DNA from: Candidatus Doudnabacteria bacterium RIFCSPHIGHO2_02_FULL_42_25
GTDB lineage: Bacteria; Patescibacteria; Doudnabacteria; UBA920; O2-02-FULL-48-8
DNA: 64,000 bases
NCBI GenBank assembly: GCA_001777665.1
Contig: MFEQ01000004.1
Span: forward strand, 141,787 to 205,786
Direction: 5' to 3'
In this document: positions 17,608-27,249 of the stretch, piece by piece
Layout: each line of letters starts with the position of its first letter
How positions within the stretch are numbered: position 1 is the first letter of the stretch
The notes under the pieces: model-generated
What the model was told of the DNA's origin: nothing
Database searches by the model: none
What the model saw: the letters and a program-made list of their open reading frames with translations, nothing else
Position numbers and translations under genes: made by a program

Positions 17608-19380
17608 TTACTGAACAGTACCGCCACCCCGACTATCTAGAACATCATCATTAATTGTCGATGTCGTGACTTCGTTGACAGTATTGGTTTCTATTAATTG
17701 AGAAGTGAAGACATCTGTTCCCATGGCTTTTATATTTGAAAGTAAGTTCATGGCTTTGTTTCGATCGACTTCACTTGGTGTCACGGCTATTTGAAATGAA
17801 ACTCGTGCCACTGGAATAAATTTTCCTGTAAACGCTGGAATGTCTCCGATGTTCCATGTTATTTTTCCAGAATTCGGATCGTACGTTAGTCGATTTTTTT
17901 CTGCATCTGGGACGACAACATTTTTCCAAGATTGAGATGGTAGTGGCAATGACGCAACTACTTTTGTATTTGATAAATCATTACTGCCGTTGGAAAGCAT
18001 TAGGGTCATGTTAAATAATGTTGTTTTTCCAACTTGCAGCGGAGCAGCACCTGAAACGTAATCACCGTGGACGTTCAAAGTCAACTCTGATCCCAATTTC
18101 AAAACCACATCACCGGCTCTGGTTGGTTTCTGGATTTCATCGGAAGAAATTTGTGCAGTAGCTTTAATAGTTTGATTTTTTAGATTAGTACTATAACTGT
18201 CCACAATTGGAATGCGAAAATCAATTTCACCACGCTCCATTGGTGATAAAACACTTAATCCTGGAAGGGTGGCTGCTTTCCACGTCAGAGTTCGATCAGA
18301 CAGAATGGCATTGTCAGCTTGCAATCTGGGTATATCCAACGAAGCACCTTCCAAATTGACGACAACAACAATATTATTCAAACCGATAGATCCTTGATTC
18401 GCATAGTTGAGAGTAAAACTAATTGTTTGATCGAGATTTACAATACCATCCTCTACGTCTGAACTAAGTGTTAATGCCAAAGCAGAAGGCATAATTTGAA
18501 AAGTCCCAGTAGAAATTAGCTGTGAAGCAAAAATGTTATTTATAATTTGACCCAGCTCTGCTTTCACTAATTTAACCTCGGAATTTTCTCCAGTAAAACT
18601 CCCGGTGATTTCTAAAGATAACGAGCTTCCCGTAGCAATTTTGGGTAATTTCCAATAATTGTTATCTTTGGTCACAGGAATATTACTGCTCGTGTAATTA
18701 AATCCTTCAGGATAAGTCATGATTAATACCAAATTATCAAAATCCTGACTCGTGACGTTAGTAAAATTGACTGAAAAAGTCGTATCCTGTCCCCCGACGA
18801 CATCTATCGGACCGTTGATTTCCATGGTCAGATTTGGAGGCAAAATACTAGTCTGGATAGTTGTTTCAGCTGCGAATTCTGAATTAAAGTTCGACAATCG
18901 ATAATGCATGACAGCTTTGATCTGTTTGCTCTCGCCTGTCCCGCCAGTTAATTTCCCGCGAATAATTATCTCGGCTTCCTTGCCTTCTTTCAAAACCGGT
19001 AAATTAAATATATTCCCTACCGATGAAGTCGCCTGCGGTGTTGATGATTTAAATTTAAATCCGGTTGGGTAAAACAATTGCAGCGAAATATTAGTCAAGT
19101 CAGCGTTTTCGTCATTTTTATAAACTACTCGATATTCAGCTTCATTACCTGAAACCAGTTGATCCGGTCCTTCGATGACTAGGGACACGCTATCTGGTGT
19201 CTGGACTGCTGGTTGTTTATTTCCAAAAATAACGTAGGCTCCCACGCCCAGCAACAGTAAAACACAACCGATGGCGACATATATCAATCCCTTGCCTTTA
19301 AAAAAGCTCGGCTGTTGGGGTTGAGTAATTTCCATCGGTAACTCTGACCGAGTATTGGGGTCTAAAATTTGGTCGTCCAT
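17608..19380 (-). CDS. Membrane-anchored beta-repeat surface protein
   Basis: This 590-residue protein has a short cytoplasmic start, one membrane span at about residues 33-52 (IYVAIGCVLLLLGVGAYVIF), then four beta-sandwich-like repeats. Each repeat carries patterns such as VEYRVVYKN/VSFTNVTS/FTLNYANQG followed by GEAEIIIRGKL-type strands, as in DUF11/CARDB-like domains. There is no catalytic motif. It is probably a cell-surface structural or adhesion protein. It overlaps recO by 19 bases at its start. Confidence 0.65.
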   Translation of the reverse strand: MDDQILDPNTRSELPMEITQPQQPSFFKGKGLIYVAIGCVLLLLGVGAYVIFGNKQPAVQTPDSVSLVIEGPDQLVSGNEAEYRVVYKNDENADLTNISLQLFYPTGFKFKSSTPQATSSVGNIFNLPVLKEGKEAEIIIRGKLTGGTGESKQIKAVMHYRLSNFNSEFAAETTIQTSILPPNLTMEINGPIDVVGGQDTTFSVNFTNVTSQDFDNLVLIMTYPEGFNYTSSNIPVTKDNNYWKLPKIATGSSLSLEITGSFTGENSEVKLVKAELGQIINNIFASQLISTGTFQIMPSALALTLSSDVEDGIVNLDQTISFTLNYANQGSIGLNNIVVVVNLEGASLDIPRLQADNAILSDRTLTWKAATLPGLSVLSPMERGEIDFRIPIVDSYSTNLKNQTIKATAQISSDEIQKPTRAGDVVLKLGSELTLNVHGDYVSGAAPLQVGKTTLFNMTLMLSNGSNDLSNTKVVASLPLPSQSWKNVVVPDAEKNRLTYDPNSGKITWNIGDIPAFTGKFIPVARVSFQIAVTPSEVDRNKAMNLLSNIKAMGTDVFTSQLIETNTVNEVTTSTINDDVLDSRGGGTVQ

Positions 19381-19898
19381 ACGGGCCTTTCTAATATATA
19401 TTCAATAAATTTATTAATGGTGGTGTGATCAACCTCTTTCTCTTCTGGAAACCTGAACCCGAGTGTATCTAATAAATCCAAAGAAAATTTATCTAAGATC
19501 TTATAGTCAGCTGGGTAATAATCAGGATGGTTCAAGTTATGCAAAAAATCGATCAGTAAATCAAAAGCAACAGAATTTGGATGTTCATCAGCAGTCATTT
19601 TCAGCATCAATTCTGCTCCATAAAGCCCGATCGCCATTTTCTGCAAGTCTTGATGAATACTGTTGTATTGTTTGACAGGTTTGGCTCCAATCAGAACTGG
19701 GAAATTCCCACCGGCGACATCAACTTCACAAAGCGATAGATCCTGTAAAGCAAACGCCAGTTTACTTTTGGGTAAACGAATAGACTTAGCCAAAATCCGT
19801 ACTTTACCTAAATCTTTAGTCCATAATGTCAGGATCTGGTCCGCTTCTTTATAGTTTTGTTTTTTGAGGATTACTCCGGTGTGTTTGCGATATTTCAT
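19362..19898 (-). CDS. recO: DNA repair protein RecO
   Basis: The N-terminal OB-fold region (KHTGVILKKQNYKEADQILT, then GKVRILAKSIR) is typical of RecO, which loads RecA onto SSB-coated DNA in the RecFOR pathway. At 178 residues it is shorter than the usual 230-250, lacking much of the C-terminal domain. The zinc-binding cysteines seen in some RecO proteins are absent. It overlaps the stop of ileS by 4 bases. Confidence 0.85.
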   Translation of the reverse strand: MKYRKHTGVILKKQNYKEADQILTLWTKDLGKVRILAKSIRLPKSKLAFALQDLSLCEVDVAGGNFPVLIGAKPVKQYNSIHQDLQKMAIGLYGAELMLKMTADEHPNSVAFDLLIDFLHNLNHPDYYPADYKILDKFSLDLLDTLGFRFPEEKEVDHTTINKFIEYILERPVWTTKF

Positions 19899-22800
19899 TC
19901 TAATTTTATGGAGATTTTTTTACCTTCTATTTCCACTTCCTGCCCACCCTGACCCTTTTGTATTTCTTTCACATATGTCTTTTTACGATCAAATAACTCA
20001 AAGGCAACACTTAGTTCACCATCATTAGTATCATAAGTCAAATTTATGACTTCGCCAACCTTTAATCCTGATTTTTTGCGCATATCTTGGACCAATCGTT
20101 CTAATTCCGCTGCCAAGCCTTCTTTCTTGAGTTCAGGAGATATAGTCGAATCAAACTTTACAGTGTACGCATCTTTAACATTATCAAACTCAGCTTGTTT
20201 GAAATTCAACTCATCTAGTAAAATCTGTTCGAGCTCAGGAGTGAGTTGATTTTTCCCAACCGTTGAATATTTAAGAACGCCCAATGGTTGACGAAGCTTT
20301 ATATTTGCAGCTTTTCTAGCACTCAATCCTTCGACAACTAATGTTCTCACCTGCTCCATAAAGTACAAAACGCTTGGCTGTGAAATTTGGTCTTTAGTTT
20401 CAGGCCAACTTGCTAAGTGTACTGATTCTTTATCTCCCTCAGCTTTTAACTCCTGCCACAATGACTCGGCCACGAAAGGGACAAATGGTGCAAGTAAAAT
20501 GCTTAAAGTTTTTAAAACTTTATTTAGCGTCTGATAAAAAGCCGGGCCTTTACGATCTCTTGAACGTCGAACATACCAAGTCGACAGTTCGTTTATAAAT
20601 ACTTCAATTTCCCGAGAAGCATGGAAAGCATCATAAGCCTGAAGATACTCCGTGACCTGGTTCACCAACTTCTGTGTTCGCGTTAACATCCACTGATCTA
20701 AAATATCTAATTCTTTAACTTCTTTACTTGCATCCCACTGGTCATGGTTAGCATAAGTAACGAAAAACGAAAGTACATTCCAAAGAATTACGAAATTTTT
20801 TCGCAAGACTAATTCAGCATCCCTTTCTCCAAATCGTTTATCATCACCTGGTTGATTCACTGAATACATATACCAACGTAGAGAATCAACACCATATTTG
20901 TTAATCACAGACCAAGGATCGATGACGTTCCCTTTAGACTTGCTCATCTTTTGACCCTTTGAGTCTAATAAGAATCCTAAGCTAATAACATTTTTATAAG
21001 ATGGCCCTTTATCAAGTAATGTCGAAACTGCAAGTAATGTATAAAACCAACCACGGGTTTGATCAATGGCTTCTGAAATAAAATCGGCAGGAAATTGTTC
21101 TTTGTTCTCAATCTTCTCTTTATTCTCCATCGGATAATGCCACTGGGCAAAAGGCATAGATCCGGAGTCAAACCAGACATCCATAACTGCTGGGACTCTT
21201 TTAGCATCCTTATTACATTCTTTGCATTTTAAAACTACCTCATCGATATAAGGTCTATGAATATCAATAATAGCAACGTTCATTTCAAATGCTTGACCTT
21301 TGTGTGGATATGAGCGATCAGATCCAAAGTGTTTCTGCAAAGAATACAAAGGATCCCCATGGCTAACTATGAGAATATTTTTTCCCTGATGTTTTTCATT
21401 CAAATCATTTATTAAACTAAGCATTCTGTCTCTTGCCTGAGTCCAAGTTTCTCCGCCTTTTGGAGCATCAGACCAGCGAATAGCATGCGGAAAATCGCGG
21501 TCGAACTCATCGTAGGTTCGACCATCATATTCACCACAATTCAGCTCATTTAAGCGTGGATCGATAATTAGTTCGACTTTGAGTTTTTTGTTAACAATTT
21601 CCGCAGTCTGCATCGTTCGGTTAAATTCAGAGCAGACGATCAAATCGAATTTATCTAGCTTAGCTAATTCATCAGCTGTTGCTTGAACCAGCTTTTGACC
21701 TTTTTCAGTTAGCTGATCCATTTCGCTACCTGGTTTGGAACTACAAACTCGTTTAACATTTGTATAAGCCTCGCCGTGTCGTAGGAAATAAAAATTATTT
21801 TTGGCGAGCCCTAAGTCCTTAATGCTACCTGGAACCGTAAGATGCTCTTGATCACATGTCCAGATTGGTAAAGGTGTCCCCCAATATCGTTCTCTAGAAA
21901 TAGCCCAATCTTTCACCCCATCCAACCATTCTCCGAATCGTCCATGTTTGATATAGTCGGGTGTCCAATTTATTTGTTCGTTATTTGCCTTTAGTTGATC
22001 TCGCAATTTACTCATAGCAATAAACCATGAATCTCTAGCGTAATACAGAAGTGGTGTGCCACATCGCCAACAATGAGGATATTCGTGTTTATATTTTTCA
22101 ATCTTAAGCACCCGGTCCCCTAACAATTCAAAAATCTTTTGATCAGTTTTGTGATCTTTAACATACATTCCTGCCAAACCTGCGACTTCAGGAGTAAATC
22201 TTCCAGTTTCGTCCACCGTGTGATGCTTGGGTAATCCTAACTCTTCACCTAATTGATAGTCATCCTCACCATACATAACTGCTGTATGCACAACACCTGT
22301 TCCATCTTCAGTATTTACAAAATCTGCAGCATAAACTTTATAGGATTTATCCGATTTGAGTTCAGGAATATCAAATAGTGGTTCGTATTCCAAACCTACA
22401 AGATCCTTACCCTTATATTGCTGTTTTGTGCGATCGTCAATTTTAGTAATATCCGAAAAAGTAGAATTCACTCGGTCTTTCGCAACAATATAAAATTCTC
22501 CATCCTTTTCGACTTTGAAATAATCAATATCTCCCCCCACTGCTAACGCAACATTCCCAGGCAGAGTCCAAGGAGTTGTGGTCCAAGACAAAATATAAGT
22601 GTTGGGTTCACTCCTTAACTTAAACTTAACGTAAACAGATTGATCAGAGACAGTTTGATAACCCTGTGCAACTTCATGCGAAGAAAGTGCTGTGCCACAT
22701 CTTGGGCAATAAGGCACGACTTTGTGGCCTAGATAAATTAATTTTTTATCGTTAATCTCCTTTACTATCGACCACACGGATTCGATATAGGAATTAGAGT

Positions 22801-23269
22801 AAGTAATATAGGGATTATCCAAATCAACCCAAAAGCCCATTCGCTTAGTGAGTTTTTCCCAATCCTCTTTGTATTGCCACACAGATTCTCTGCAAAGTCG
22901 ATTAAATTCAATAATGCTGTCACGCACATTTGGTTTAATCGATTCGATTTGTTTTTTTCCCGAAATTCCAAGTTTTTTTTCAACTTCTAATTCGACTGGG
23001 AGTCCGTGTGTGTCCCAACCACCTTTACGAGAAACGAATTTCCCAAGCATTGTCTGGAATCTTGGAAATAAATCTTTAAATGCTCTTGCTTCTACGTGGT
23101 GAATGCCTGGTTTGCCATTTGCTGTGGGAGGACCTTCAAAAAACACAAACCTTTCACCGTTTTTGGTTTGCTCCAAAGATTTGGCAAAAATTTGGTTCTC
23201 TTCCCAAAATTTTAAAATCTCTTCCTCTAGCTCTGGAAACTTTGGTTTGGGCTCTATAGGCTTAAACAT
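19895..23269 (-). CDS. ileS: Isoleucyl-tRNA synthetase with inserted histidine-phosphatase domain
   Basis: It charges tRNA-Ile. The HIGH-like motif is GKPGIHH (residues 52-58) and KMSKS is QKMSKSKGN (about 774). Zinc or structural CxxC pairs are seen in CPRCGTALSSHE, CWRCGTPLLYY and CKECNKDAKR. Between about residues 495 and 645 lies a complete phosphoglycerate-mutase-like domain: FLRHGEAYTN with the catalytic His, CSEFNRTMQTAE, LNELNCGEYDGRTYDE, and the second His in IVSHGD. It lies between the WGTPLPIW segment and the CKEC pair, so the total is 1124 residues. The family is the 'eukaryote-like' type 2 IleRS. The extra domain's substrate is unknown. Confidence 0.95.
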   Translation of the reverse strand: MFKPIEPKPKFPELEEEILKFWEENQIFAKSLEQTKNGERFVFFEGPPTANGKPGIHHVEARAFKDLFPRFQTMLGKFVSRKGGWDTHGLPVELEVEKKLGISGKKQIESIKPNVRDSIIEFNRLCRESVWQYKEDWEKLTKRMGFWVDLDNPYITYSNSYIESVWSIVKEINDKKLIYLGHKVVPYCPRCGTALSSHEVAQGYQTVSDQSVYVKFKLRSEPNTYILSWTTTPWTLPGNVALAVGGDIDYFKVEKDGEFYIVAKDRVNSTFSDITKIDDRTKQQYKGKDLVGLEYEPLFDIPELKSDKSYKVYAADFVNTEDGTGVVHTAVMYGEDDYQLGEELGLPKHHTVDETGRFTPEVAGLAGMYVKDHKTDQKIFELLGDRVLKIEKYKHEYPHCWRCGTPLLYYARDSWFIAMSKLRDQLKANNEQINWTPDYIKHGRFGEWLDGVKDWAISRERYWGTPLPIWTCDQEHLTVPGSIKDLGLAKNNFYFLRHGEAYTNVKRVCSSKPGSEMDQLTEKGQKLVQATADELAKLDKFDLIVCSEFNRTMQTAEIVNKKLKVELIIDPRLNELNCGEYDGRTYDEFDRDFPHAIRWSDAPKGGETWTQARDRMLSLINDLNEKHQGKNILIVSHGDPLYSLQKHFGSDRSYPHKGQAFEMNVAIIDIHRPYIDEVVLKCKECNKDAKRVPAVMDVWFDSGSMPFAQWHYPMENKEKIENKEQFPADFISEAIDQTRGWFYTLLAVSTLLDKGPSYKNVISLGFLLDSKGQKMSKSKGNVIDPWSVINKYGVDSLRWYMYSVNQPGDDKRFGERDAELVLRKNFVILWNVLSFFVTYANHDQWDASKEVKELDILDQWMLTRTQKLVNQVTEYLQAYDAFHASREIEVFINELSTWYVRRSRDRKGPAFYQTLNKVLKTLSILLAPFVPFVAESLWQELKAEGDKESVHLASWPETKDQISQPSVLYFMEQVRTLVVEGLSARKAANIKLRQPLGVLKYSTVGKNQLTPELEQILLDELNFKQAEFDNVKDAYTVKFDSTISPELKKEGLAAELERLVQDMRKKSGLKVGEVINLTYDTNDGELSVAFELFDRKKTYVKEIQKGQGGQEVEIEGKKISIKLE

Positions 23270-23318
23270 CTATATGATCCTAATATGCGAATTAATGCTA
23301 ATCAGCGAATTTGCGAAT

Positions 23319-23714
23319 CTAATCTTTTCCCTGAGAGTTTAGAACTCTTTTTGCTTTTAAATATTGATCTCTAAAATTTACAAGCAATCCCAATCTTTTG
23401 TTATATGCAACTAAATATCTTTTAACTTGATAATACTCTTCTCTCCCAAGAACTCTTGTACACTTAATCTCTAAAATTATTTTATCTTCGATAATGAAAT
23501 CTACTTTATTTCTCCCGGGCATTTCACCGGCAAAACTCGGTGGCAACAATTTTTCTCGCTCGTATTTAATAGAAGCATTTTTAAATTTCGCTTCAATTGC
23601 ATCAGCATATTGCTTCTCATTACACGATCTTCCAAGCTCGTTGTGAACCGTAAACAAAATACCCGTTATTTTATATGACAGTTCAGGATATATTAATCCA
23701 GTACTTATTGGCAT
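23319..23714 (-). CDS. GxxExxY protein
   Basis: This 131-residue protein matches the GxxExxY family, named for a conserved motif seen here as HNELGRSCNEKQY. A PD-(D/E)xK-like nuclease core follows (VDFIIEDKIILEIKCT, with D, E and K). Members are widespread as solitary genes in CPR and environmental bacteria; their role is not known. There are no partner genes nearby. It is flanked by microrepeat DNA (ATGCGAATTAATGC at 23275-23320) and the family C repeat at 23866. Confidence 0.8.
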   Translation of the reverse strand: MPISTGLIYPELSYKITGILFTVHNELGRSCNEKQYADAIEAKFKNASIKYEREKLLPPSFAGEMPGRNKVDFIIEDKIILEIKCTRVLGREEYYQVKRYLVAYNKRLGLLVNFRDQYLKAKRVLNSQGKD

Positions 23715-23865
23715 ATTAGTAGATTAGCATATCATTCGTAGATTTGGATCATGTTAAAAATAAAAAGCAGATTCTTGCGACTCCTCGCGGAGGGTACCAT
23801 CGCAATTCTCTTGCTCTCAATTATGCCTGTTACGTTAGGCTTACGGACAGTTCTAGTTTTACCCC

Positions 23866-23942
23866 ATCTCGAACGGATGTGAGAGATCCCTCTTAAGAGC
23901 GATTTCTCGCTGTGCTCGAAATGGTTATTAAATTTTTCTGTC
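23866..23942. repeat. Palindromic element, family C
   Basis: CCATCTCGAACGGATGTGAG to GCTGTGCTCGAAATGGTTAT with a central AGCGATTTCTCGC segment. The same modules occur at 54909-55018 and 59775-59856, with a fragment at 12988-13024. The stretch 23715-23865 upstream holds no gene I can support. Confidence 0.8.
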
Positions 23943-23997
23943 AGCTTCACACCCGGCTTGATTTGCCGGTATCGCTTTCACTTATTATACCATAAAA

Positions 23998-25677
23998 TCA
24001 CATTTCCTCTAAGGGATCAATGCCGAGTAGCTGGAGTCCTTTGGAAAGCGTGTTTTTTGATAGATTTATCAGAGCCAATCGGGAATTTTTTATTTGTTCA
24101 TCCGGTTCCGCTATTACTGGGCTCTCATGATAAAACTTGTTAATCAGACCGGCTAAGTCATAGAGATAGTTAGCCAACACATTCGGCATGTATTCTTTCA
24201 TAGCATCAACCACGACCTCATCAAAGGTCGAGATCTTGAACAAAATCTCTCTCTCTGTTGGAGTTAAGGATGTAGAATGTAGTACGTAGGATGTAGGGCC
24301 AACCTTGCGGAGAATACTTGCCAATCGTGCGTATGAATATTGAATATACGGACCGCTGTTTCCTTCGAAGTCCAGTGCTTTGTCCCAATCAAACTCTATA
24401 TCACTGTGTCGGTTGTGTGATAAATCAAAATATTTAATCGCTCCGATGGCCACAGCATTCACGACATCTTTCGCTTTTGCTAATTCTGGATTTTTATCTG
24501 CAATAATTTTTGCGACTTTTTCTTTCGCTGCCGCCAGCACTTCCTCTACCAGAACCATGTTACCCTTTCTAGTAGACAGCGCTTGGCCTTTGAAACTCAT
24601 AAATCCATAATCCACATGCACGCCCTCATCATCTTTCATGTATCCTAGTTTATGCAGAATGGCGAACAGTTGTTTGAACGCATGAGACTGCCTGACATCC
24701 ACGACATATAATTGTTTGGTAAACCCTTGGCTTTGACGAAAAATAAAAGTCGCCAAATCGCGCAACAAATATGTGGTGCCACGATCCGACTTCACTATCA
24801 ACCCTATCCCCAATCCTTCTGGTTCCAAATCTACAATTTGCGCGCCTTGAGATTCTTTCAAAAGATTTTTTGATTTGAGATCCATCAGAACTTTGGGCAT
24901 TTTGTCGTGATAGAAACTTTCGGGCCAATGGTTATCGAACGGTTCTATGTTCATCAATTCGTTGATAGTCAAAAATTTCTTCATACTCAAATCCACAAAC
25001 TTTGTCCAAAGTGCGTGGTTCTGAGTATCACCATGTTCTAATTTGACAAACTCTTGTTTTGCCTCTTCTCGAAGTTTAGGGTCTGCTTCAGCTTCTTCAT
25101 TAATCTTTACATATAATTTATTTAACTCACCGATTGGATCATTTTCCAGTAATCCTTCATTGCCATATTTTTTGTAAGCCAGCAAAATCAATCCGAACTG
25201 CGTACCCCAATCTCCCATATGAGTATCGGATTGAACTTGATAACCTAAATATCGGAGCATCCGCAAAATAGCGTCACCGATGATAGCAGTGCGCAAATGC
25301 CCAATATGCAAAGGCTTCGCAATATTTGGCTGGAAATATTCGACTAACACGCGTTCTTTTGTTACGTGTTCCATGTTACGTGCCACATGTTCAACCAAAT
25401 AATCATTCTTCAAAGTAAAGTTAATAAAACCAGGGGCAGCGACTTCTACTTTTTCAAACTCTTGGCTTTTTAATTTTTCCGCCAAAGTCCGCGCTAAGTC
25501 CATTGGCTTTAAGTCCGCGTTTTTTGCTAAAATCAAAGCCGCGTTGGTGGCATAGTCCCCCAACCTCGATTCGGCAACAGAAACTGTAATTTTCGATTTC
25601 TGATCCTCACCAACTGTAATACCCGCAGATTGCACTGCGCTTATAATCATTTCTAGTATCTTATCTTTCATTAGCAT
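23998..25677 (-). CDS. argS: Arginyl-tRNA synthetase
   Basis: The HIGH motif is PLHIGHLRTAIIGD (about residues 117-130). The KMSKS equivalent is degenerate as usual in ArgRS (QALSTRKGNM). The N-terminal Add-1-like domain and C-terminal anticodon domain (SYARLASILRKVG to the end) are present. Length 559 is normal. ATG at 25671 (MKDKILEMI) is an equally good start. Two short in-frame microrepeat segments occur, EHVARNMEHVTKE before the HIGH region and VGPTSYVLHSTSLT in the C-terminal part. Confidence 0.97.
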   Translation of the reverse strand: MLMKDKILEMIISAVQSAGITVGEDQKSKITVSVAESRLGDYATNAALILAKNADLKPMDLARTLAEKLKSQEFEKVEVAAPGFINFTLKNDYLVEHVARNMEHVTKERVLVEYFQPNIAKPLHIGHLRTAIIGDAILRMLRYLGYQVQSDTHMGDWGTQFGLILLAYKKYGNEGLLENDPIGELNKLYVKINEEAEADPKLREEAKQEFVKLEHGDTQNHALWTKFVDLSMKKFLTINELMNIEPFDNHWPESFYHDKMPKVLMDLKSKNLLKESQGAQIVDLEPEGLGIGLIVKSDRGTTYLLRDLATFIFRQSQGFTKQLYVVDVRQSHAFKQLFAILHKLGYMKDDEGVHVDYGFMSFKGQALSTRKGNMVLVEEVLAAAKEKVAKIIADKNPELAKAKDVVNAVAIGAIKYFDLSHNRHSDIEFDWDKALDFEGNSGPYIQYSYARLASILRKVGPTSYVLHSTSLTPTEREILFKISTFDEVVVDAMKEYMPNVLANYLYDLAGLINKFYHESPVIAEPDEQIKNSRLALINLSKNTLSKGLQLLGIDPLEEM

Positions 25678-25712
25678 ACGGCTATTTTATCAGATATAAT
25701 AAGCTAGAACAA

Positions 25713-25745
25713 TAAAAAAACTGAACCACCCAAAGCGATTCAGCG
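25713..25745 (-). terminator. Terminator of 60-aa membrane protein gene
   Basis: Minus-strand CTGAATCGCTTTGGGTGGTTCAG followed by seven T and ATTG. It overlaps the gene's stop. Confidence 0.75.
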
Positions 25746-25922
25746 ATGACCAGCCAAGCGGAAAGAATTCAGAAACAACACAGCCGCTCCGGCCCAGCTC
25801 AGTAGGCCCGCAATTGCGGACACCAGAAGAGAAAATCCTCCATGAACATGCCAGTCACCGAATGAGAGCAGGCCCACCAAGGCGCCTGATGTGATCGACT
25901 CACGGATGAAAACTCTGTTCAT
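25740..25922 (-). CDS. Small GC-rich two-span membrane protein (60 aa)
   Basis: The start MNRVFIRES at 25922 is fixed by the SD GGAGG, 5 bases upstream. Two spans are likely (ITSGALVGLLSFGDW and FSLLVSAIAGLLSWAGAAVLFL). Its GC-rich codons contrast with argS and smpB on either side. It is divergent from smpB with 28 bases between starts and has its own terminator, so it looks like a single-gene cassette. Function is unknown. Confidence 0.65.
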   Translation of the reverse strand: MNRVFIRESITSGALVGLLSFGDWHVHGGFSLLVSAIAGLLSWAGAAVLFLNSFRLAGHR

Positions 25923-25950
25923 AACCACCTCCATACTATTTTATCCAAAT

Positions 25951-26403
25951 ATGCCGACACTTGCAAACAACAGAAAAGCACTACACAACTACTCGATTGA
26001 AGACTCAATCGAGGCCGGTTTGGTATTGCTCGGCCACGAGGTCAAAAGTATCAGAAACGGCCAGGCTAGCTTGGACGGCGCTTTTGTTTCTGTACGCGGT
26101 GGCGAAGCTTGGCTGAAAAATGCTTACATCGGGAAATACAAACAAGCTTCTAATCTCGAAGGTCATAACGAATCCAGAGAACGAAAGTTGCTGCTGAATA
26201 AAAAAGAGCTACTACAGCTGGAAAATCAAACCAAAGAAAAGGGACTAACTCTAGTTCCTCTCCAACTCTATACTGCCAAGCATAACATCAAATTGAAAAT
26301 CGGCCTGGCTCGCGGCAAGAAACGTTTCGACAAACGCGAGACTATCAAGAAAAAAGAGATGAAACGCAAACTGGACCGAACAATCAGGACTAGGGTTAAA
26401 TAG
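25951..26403 (+). CDS. smpB: SsrA-binding protein SmpB
   Basis: 150 residues from MPTLANNRKA; 20 further in-frame codons upstream are judged non-coding. SmpB motifs are NRKALHNYSIEDSIEAGLVL, GHEVKSIR and the basic tail KRFDKRETIKKKEMKRKLDR. It binds tmRNA (encoded 83 bases downstream) for ribosome rescue. A -10-like TACTAT ends 11 bases before the ATG and there is no SD, so the mRNA is probably leaderless or nearly so. Confidence 0.96.
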   Translation: MPTLANNRKALHNYSIEDSIEAGLVLLGHEVKSIRNGQASLDGAFVSVRGGEAWLKNAYIGKYKQASNLEGHNESRERKLLLNKKELLQLENQTKEKGLTLVPLQLYTAKHNIKLKIGLARGKKRFDKRETIKKKEMKRKLDRTIRTRVK

Positions 26404-26447
26404 ATATTACTATTTTGGACGATCGTCAATTTTAGTAAGCATAGCTC

Positions 26448-26476
26448 TTGCGAAAGATTCAATTTTCGTATATAAT
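26448..26476 (+). promoter_or_regulatory. ssrA promoter
   Basis: TTGCGA, 17-base spacer, TATAAT, ending 9 bases before the tmRNA 5' end. Confidence 0.8.
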
Positions 26477-26485
26477 ATTCGTCCT

Positions 26486-26879
26486 GGGGCTGATTGATTC
26501 GACAAGTGTTCTTTCAAATTTACTGCAAGTCCGATTAGCCTACTCTTTCGGTTAAAAAGAAAAGGTAAATCATAATTGCCACCTCATTGGTAAACAAAGT
26601 TAAAACAGCTTTTGCTGCTTTCAGCTTTGCTCCAGCTCTCGCTTAACTGTGAGGCTGCACCGACCCCTCGTCGTCTGCTAGAGGACCTCCGGTGTTATAT
26701 TTGTAGACTTACTTTGACTGACGCTCGACATTCAAAGGACATCCGCCAGTTGGCGGAAGAGCAAACTTAAACCGTTTTGGTCCTGCTTCTATGGTTTAAG
26801 CCAAACAAGCAGGTCTAAACTTGTAGATGTGGATTTGAAAAATATTTGGACGGGAGTTCACTACTCCCCAGCTCCACCA
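26486..26879 (+). ncRNA. ssrA: tmRNA
   Basis: The 5' end GGGGCTGATTGATTCGACA pairs with the 3' acceptor CAGCTCC followed by encoded ACCA. The T-arm GACGGGAGTTCACTACTCCC is near the 3' end. After AATT, a reading frame from GCC at 26578 reads ATSLVNKVKTAF then AAFSFAPALA and stops with TAA at 26644-26646, giving a long tag of about 22 residues with the typical hydrophobic end. A short palindrome TCCGCCAGTTGGCGGA (26742-26757) sits in a pseudoknot region. Confidence 0.95.
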
Positions 26880-26913
26880 ATAAAACATTTAGGCAATCAA
26901 ATTAAACAAATAA

Positions 26914-27144
26914 ATGCAAATAAAGTCCATATATGCAGCTGCTAAAGATACTCAAACCAGGCCGGTTTTGAAGACCTTTTCTTGGAGGATTCTAGCCACA
27001 ATTATTACTGGAATAGTTGTATATTTATATACAGGCAAAATCGGCGAATCTAGTAAGATTACTTTAACCGCAGCCGTGATACTAACCGTTTCTTACTACT
27101 TACACGAAAGATTGTGGATTTGGATACGGGGTCGGAGAAATTAG
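26914..27144 (+). CDS. DUF2061 membrane protein
   Basis: 76 residues with two spans. The pattern RPVLKTFSWRILATIITGIV, then a hydrophobic second span ending in SYYLHERLWIWI, is the DUF2061 signature. In other bacteria the domain occurs alone or fused to sulfate-assimilation enzymes; its function is unknown. It lies alone between ssrA and the infC promoter. Confidence 0.85.
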   Translation: MQIKSIYAAAKDTQTRPVLKTFSWRILATIITGIVVYLYTGKIGESSKITLTAAVILTVSYYLHERLWIWIRGRRN

Positions 27145-27190
27145 AATACTGTAAATTTGGCTCACTAGAGCCAAAGCAGTTTGCCACCAG

Positions 27191-27219
27191 TTGACCAAAC
27201 AGGGAAAAATCATTATAAT
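27191..27219 (+). promoter_or_regulatory. infC operon promoter
   Basis: TTGACC, 17-base spacer, TATAAT. Predicted transcription start at about 27226 gives a leader of about 24 bases before the proposed infC start. Confidence 0.85.
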
Positions 27220-27249
27220 TAGTTTGCTTCTAACATTAAATAAACTGCG

